Of a stretch of 64,000 bases of DNA, positions 60,608 through 64,000 are shown piece after piece. The position numbers were made by a program, and so were the translations under genes. Origin of the DNA: Treponema bryantii. GTDB taxonomy: Bacteria > Spirochaetota > Spirochaetia > Treponematales > Treponemataceae. Where the stretch lies: the NCBI RefSeq assembly GCF_900113965.1, contig NZ_FORI01000008.1, positions 124,001-188,000 of the forward strand, in the 5' to 3' direction. Below the pieces are notes generated by a model. The model had not been told where the DNA came from and did not search any database. It worked only from the letters and a program-made list of their open reading frames with translations. Within the stretch, counting starts at the first letter, position 1. Every line of letters starts with the position of its first letter.

Positions 60608-61285
60608 TCAGTTCAACCTGAAGATTACTTCTCGCCCAAGGGAAACGAAATAGTTAATTCCCTGCGAAATCATACTGAAGAACAACAGCATGATAAAAAT
60701 AAAGATGAGCATTCCGAAAATGGTAAAAATTGTAAACAACAATGTTTTTCCAAATCCGTACTGATGAATCATCATCATTGCCATAAAGATAAGAACTGCA
60801 CACCAGATAATTGAGATGGTATTAAACACATCGTAGAATGCTGCTTCATCTTTTGTAACAATATTACTAAGGATGATGATAGGAATCTGAATCAGCGGAT
60901 ACGGAGTAAGCGCGTAGGCAGATCCCATATAAATATCTCCAAGATGACCTTTTCCGTCGAACAGGGTTGTAAGAGCCCAGTTACAAACACAGAAAATCAA
61001 AAGTGGAATAAGGATTGATGCAAACTCTTCAAAAATGTTTACTTCTTCCCAGTGAACATTCATTACAACAAAGCTTGTAAAACGAAGACGCCATACACTG
61101 GTAAGCAGAGTAAGAATTACAATAAAGTTTGCTGCGGCATATGAACCACGTTTTGCGTGAATCAAATCCCAGAAACCATCTGCCGGATGGAATATTACAT
61201 AAAGAGAATACTTGAGAGTATCTCGAAATCTTACATAAGTTGATTTATCTGTAAGCTTTTTTAATCTTCTTGTTATATAACTCAT
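60608..61285 (-). CDS. YIP1-family integral membrane protein
   Basis: A 225-residue protein with about five membrane helices and a cytoplasmic basic N terminus (MSYITRRLKKLTDKSTYVRF, FHPADGFWDLIHAKRGSY). The YIP1 pattern DGKGHLGDIYMGSAYALTPYPL lies between helices 2 and 3. Bacterial YIP1 proteins have no defined role; next to transporters they may organise or gate membrane complexes (inference). The ATG overlaps the preceding stop (ATGA), so production is coupled to the NHL/TPR protein. Confidence 0.75.
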   Translation of the reverse strand: MSYITRRLKKLTDKSTYVRFRDTLKYSLYVIFHPADGFWDLIHAKRGSYAAANFIVILTLLTSVWRLRFTSFVVMNVHWEEVNIFEEFASILIPLLIFCVCNWALTTLFDGKGHLGDIYMGSAYALTPYPLIQIPIIILSNIVTKDEAAFYDVFNTISIIWCAVLIFMAMMMIHQYGFGKTLLFTIFTIFGMLIFIFIMLLFFSMISQGINYFVSLGREVIFRLN

Positions 61286-62757
61286 AATGAATTGATCTCC
61301 CATTTAATTCTTTTTACCCATCCGATAACAAGAGGGATAAGAATAATTACTACTACAATAATTGTAAGCCATGCAAAGTTTTTCTCAATCCATTCCTTAC
61401 GGTAATACTTGAATGCCTTAGAATAATCGCGGCGGTCACGCTTAAGCTTAAAATATTCCATTGCATCCTTGTATCTTTTCTGGCGGAGATAAGCTTTACC
61501 CAAACCAATATATGCAAGATCATAGTTACCGTTTAACTTAAGTACTTTTTCCCAGGTTGCTGCTGATTCATCATATTCACCAACAGAGAACTGTTCCTCT
61601 GCAGTATAAATAAGATTACAGTAATCTGTAGGAGTAAATACTGTAAGAGAAGCAGATGTAGAATCGAGTACGAAGAGGTCTTTTCCAATGTGCTCAAGAG
61701 AAGAAGCCTTACGGAAGTTTCCTTTTGTATTACCCTTTCCACCAAAGCTGAACAAAAGATAGCCCTGATTATTGTAGGCAAAAATACGTCCACGGTTTTC
61801 ATCAAGAGCAAGATAAATCTCGTTATCTAATACTGTAATATCAGACATTCTTGAAGGACCAGAAACACCACCGGCATTACCCCAGATAACATCACCAATA
61901 GGATATTCGTATCCATTCTGAACAAGGATATCTGTACCAAGAGCATTCAAACGGCGGATTGGAGCAGCCTTGCCGGAACGAAGATCATATTCCTCAAAGC
62001 TTGCAGTTACTGCATAAATCAATCCTTCTTTATCAATAAAGCAGTTAGAATATTCTGTAGGAACAAAAGATTCCATTCTGGCTTTCTGTGCTTCTGTTGC
62101 AAACTTCTTCCACAAAAGATCAATAGGATTAACAATTACTTTTGTTGCTCCGTAATATCCCTGGAAAGAACCATCTGCTTCATACTTCAAAAATCCTTTT
62201 GTAACGTTCTTTGAAAGAAGGTAAACACGGTCTTTTGAATCTGCAATTACTCTTGAAGGAAGATAAGCCTTGCCTTTTTCATAGGTAGGATCATCTGGCT
62301 CTGTAATTACAAGAAGAACATTAAGATCCTTATCTGTTTTAAGAACACGACCATTCTGTGTATCTGCAATAAATAAATATCCGTTTGGACTTACATAAAT
62401 ATCCTGTGGAGCTTTGAAGGTTGTATTTTCGCCAACAAGTGGGCTGTCGTTTACACGATCAATTACCTTTACCAGTTCCAGAGTTTTTTTCTGAGTATAT
62501 GTAAGAACAACAATACGGTTATTATCTGTATCTACCAGATAAATTGTGTTTCCATCTGCGAACAAAGATGTAGGATTTTTCAATGGCTTATCCAAACCTA
62601 AGTCGTTTGCATAAAGCACATGAGAAACACGATATGCATCTGGAGACTTTTCTATATCATCCCAGAAGTTATAAGTATAAGTATCTGCTTTTGCAAAAAG
62701 TCCTGCACACAATGTGAAAAGACTTGCAATTAATAAAAATATCTTTCGTCTATTCAT
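61282..62757 (-). CDS. Exported NHL-propeller/TPR protein with C-terminal membrane anchor
   Basis: A 491-residue protein: signal peptide (MNRRKIFLLIASLFTLCAGL), then NHL-type propeller repeats (NTIYLVDTDNNRIVVL; GYLFIADTQNGRVLK; NEIYLALDENRGRIFAYN; FVLDSTSASLTVF), each of the V-D-x-x-N-x-R-I kind, about 50-380. A TPR-like segment follows (YDESAATWEKVLKLNGNYDLAYIGLGKAY, ~395-445), then one membrane helix (~463-483) and a short basic tail. The extracytoplasmic propeller and TPR point to protein-protein or sugar-polymer contact at the cell surface. It starts 5 nt after the upstream permease. Confidence 0.75.
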   Translation of the reverse strand: MNRRKIFLLIASLFTLCAGLFAKADTYTYNFWDDIEKSPDAYRVSHVLYANDLGLDKPLKNPTSLFADGNTIYLVDTDNNRIVVLTYTQKKTLELVKVIDRVNDSPLVGENTTFKAPQDIYVSPNGYLFIADTQNGRVLKTDKDLNVLLVITEPDDPTYEKGKAYLPSRVIADSKDRVYLLSKNVTKGFLKYEADGSFQGYYGATKVIVNPIDLLWKKFATEAQKARMESFVPTEYSNCFIDKEGLIYAVTASFEEYDLRSGKAAPIRRLNALGTDILVQNGYEYPIGDVIWGNAGGVSGPSRMSDITVLDNEIYLALDENRGRIFAYNNQGYLLFSFGGKGNTKGNFRKASSLEHIGKDLFVLDSTSASLTVFTPTDYCNLIYTAEEQFSVGEYDESAATWEKVLKLNGNYDLAYIGLGKAYLRQKRYKDAMEYFKLKRDRRDYSKAFKYYRKEWIEKNFAWLTIIVVVIILIPLVIGWVKRIKWEINSL

Positions 62758-62761
62758 ACCG

Positions 62762-63658
62762 CTAGTCCTTTAATCCAGATGTTGCCATTGTTTCCATAAT
62801 CTGACTCTGAGAGAAGATAAAGAAAATAATTGGCACTGACATTGTCAAAACGATTACAGCGTTCTGCTGTCCCTGACGTGCAATTACGCCGAGAGCGGCA
62901 ACCTGATCCAAAGCATAACGAAGCATTTTCTTACTTTCAGTATAGATGTACTGAATCTGTGCGTTATTCCAAAGATTCTGAATAGAGAAAATTGAGATTG
63001 TAAGCCATGCAGGTTTTACGTTTGGCATTACAAGCTTAAAGAAAATCAACAATTCACTTGCACCGTCAATCTTTGCAGCCTCTACGAGAGACATTGGGAA
63101 GCCGTCCATAAACTGCTTCATAAGGAAGAGTCCAAGAGAACCACCGATTGCAGGAAGAATAAGTGCCCAGTAAGTATCTACCATGTGAAGTTTACACAAG
63201 ATAAGATAGTTAGGAATACCTGTTACATAACCATTGAACATAAGTGCAATAACTGCAACGCGGAAGAAAAGCTGTCCACCAGGGAAGCGGTATTTAGCAA
63301 GTACGTAAGCAGCCATAGAAGCAATAATTACATGACCAAAGGTACCAACTGCAGTGATAAACACTGTATTCCATACATAGCGTGAAAGAGGAACCCAGCC
63401 CTGGCTCAAAGTTACAAACAGATCAGAGAAGTTATCTGTTGTAGGATGCTTTGGAAGAATTGTAGGAGGATTCTTAAGAACCTCATCCAAAGGCTTTAAT
63501 GAGTTACAAACAGCCCAGAAAAGTGGGAACAACATCATCAATGAACAGATTCCAAGGAAGATGTAGATTCCGACATCACCACCGATAGAACGGTTTGGCT
63601 TACGGCGGAATTTGTAATGATGAATTGTCTGTTCTTTATATAAATTCTTAGATTTCAT
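62762..63658 (-). CDS. Carbohydrate ABC transporter permease (MalG-type)
   Basis: A 298-residue permease with about six helices, a basic cytoplasmic N terminus (YKFRRKPNRSIGGDVGIYIF) and EAA loop MSLVEAAKIDGASELLIFFK. AGGGGGTG lies 6 nt before the ATG at 63658. It pairs with the truncated permease gene 15 nt upstream. It is a second permease pair in this locus, distinct from that at 56006-57926. Confidence 0.88.
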   Translation of the reverse strand: MKSKNLYKEQTIHHYKFRRKPNRSIGGDVGIYIFLGICSLMMLFPLFWAVCNSLKPLDEVLKNPPTILPKHPTTDNFSDLFVTLSQGWVPLSRYVWNTVFITAVGTFGHVIIASMAAYVLAKYRFPGGQLFFRVAVIALMFNGYVTGIPNYLILCKLHMVDTYWALILPAIGGSLGLFLMKQFMDGFPMSLVEAAKIDGASELLIFFKLVMPNVKPAWLTISIFSIQNLWNNAQIQYIYTESKKMLRYALDQVAALGVIARQGQQNAVIVLTMSVPIIFFIFSQSQIMETMATSGLKD

Positions 63659-63673
63659 TTTCAGCACCCCCTA

Positions 63674-64000
63674 TTAGTGTCCTACTCTATTCAAGAGTGC
63701 CTGAATAGCTTTATTACAAAGAATCATTGTAATAAACAATACAGTTGCAATTGCAGAAGCGTATCCCATTTCAAAGCGTGTAAAGCCGTAGTCAAAAAGA
63801 TGAGTTACGATTGTACGTGCACAATAGTCAGTAGAAGGATAACCTGCAAGCTGCATTGGAATATCACATACGTTGAAAGCAGTTGTGATTGACATTACAG
63901 CTCCGAACAGCAGCATAGGCTTCATGTTTGGAAGTGTAATGAACCAGAGTTCCTGCCAGCGGTTCTGAATACCGTCGATATAACCGGCTTCATACTGAGC
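63674..64000 (-). CDS. Carbohydrate ABC transporter permease (MalF/UgpA-type, partial)
   Basis: The last 108 residues of a permease; the 5' part lies beyond the right edge. The frame is open to the edge and begins with the EAA loop (AQYEAGYIDGIQNRWQELWF), followed by the final two helices. It partners the permease encoded next. An ATG at 63925 within it is internal, not a start. Confidence 0.88.
   Translation of the reverse strand, partial: AQYEAGYIDGIQNRWQELWFITLPNMKPMLLFGAVMSITTAFNVCDIPMQLAGYPSTDYCARTIVTHLFDYGFTRFEMGYASAIATVLFITMILCNKAIQALLNRVGH

Noticed and set aside
1-64000. CRISPR array, prophage or integrase-bearing island
   Set aside because: No regularly spaced direct repeats, no cas genes and no integrase, transposase or phage structural genes were seen. 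The only repeats are short palindromes.

Overview
The window looks like a chromosomal segment of a host-associated, carbohydrate-fermenting spirochaete, most likely a Treponema of the gut or rumen type. The evidence is a GreA with a very long N-terminal extension, an extra FliG paralogue outside a fliF/fliH cluster, flagellar oddities (FlhB-tail, FliK-like and FlgM-like proteins) inside an rpsP-rimM-trmD-rplS operon, two dCache chemoreceptors, many lipoprotein solute-binding proteins with LplB/YtcP-type permeases, and moderate-to-low GC. This assignment rests on gene content only; no 16S or database comparison was possible.

Layout. 1-25 kb is mostly housekeeping: greA (5' end outside the window), an MBL-fold hydrolase, deoC, a 2[4Fe-4S] ferredoxin, an M23 peptidase and PEGA-domain protein pair, a structured non-coding stretch (6245-6663), a class A PBP, a ParB-like small protein, an outer-membrane-barrel candidate, rlmJ, an aldose epimerase, clpB, an unknown lipocalin/tocopherol-cyclase-like protein, a giant M16 protease overlapping fliG1, and a heterodimeric ABC exporter beside an AraC regulator. 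25-37 kb is sugar uptake: a LipO/LplB/YtcP importer opposite a GntR/FCD regulator, two tRNA genes (Pro-CGG and Asp-GUC), then a LacI-regulated operon lplB-ytcP-lipO-GH31-lacI with three perfect 24-bp palindromic operators. 37-54 kb holds rpsU, an orphan OppA lipoprotein with a chemoreceptor, and a long leftward operon running from rpsP to a probable FlgM, a zinc-ribbon protein, EarP and EF-P. It then has a second chemoreceptor and argH followed by a complete polar amino-acid ABC importer. 54-64 kb is one leftward locus with two pairs of sugar-type permeases, a solute-binding lipoprotein and three poorly understood envelope proteins (NHL/TPR, YIP1-family, DUF5696-like); it runs off the right edge.

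How the parts work together. The three carbohydrate importers carry permeases and binding proteins but no ATPase, so they probably share an MsmX-type ATPase encoded elsewhere. The GH31 enzyme would act on an alpha-glycoside imported by the LacI-controlled system. EF-P has Arg at position 32 and lies just downstream of EarP, which matches the arginine-rhamnosylation route of EF-P activation. Several families of short palindromic repeats sit between convergent genes, and two copies are inserted in frame inside earP.

The most interesting items are the NHL/TPR-YIP1-DUF5696 transporter locus, the in-frame palindromic insertions in earP, a 164-nt near-complete hairpin with a neighbouring three-hairpin candidate small RNA upstream of the PBP gene, the looping-type operator set, and two promoters that appear to produce leaderless mRNAs (deoC and the PBP).
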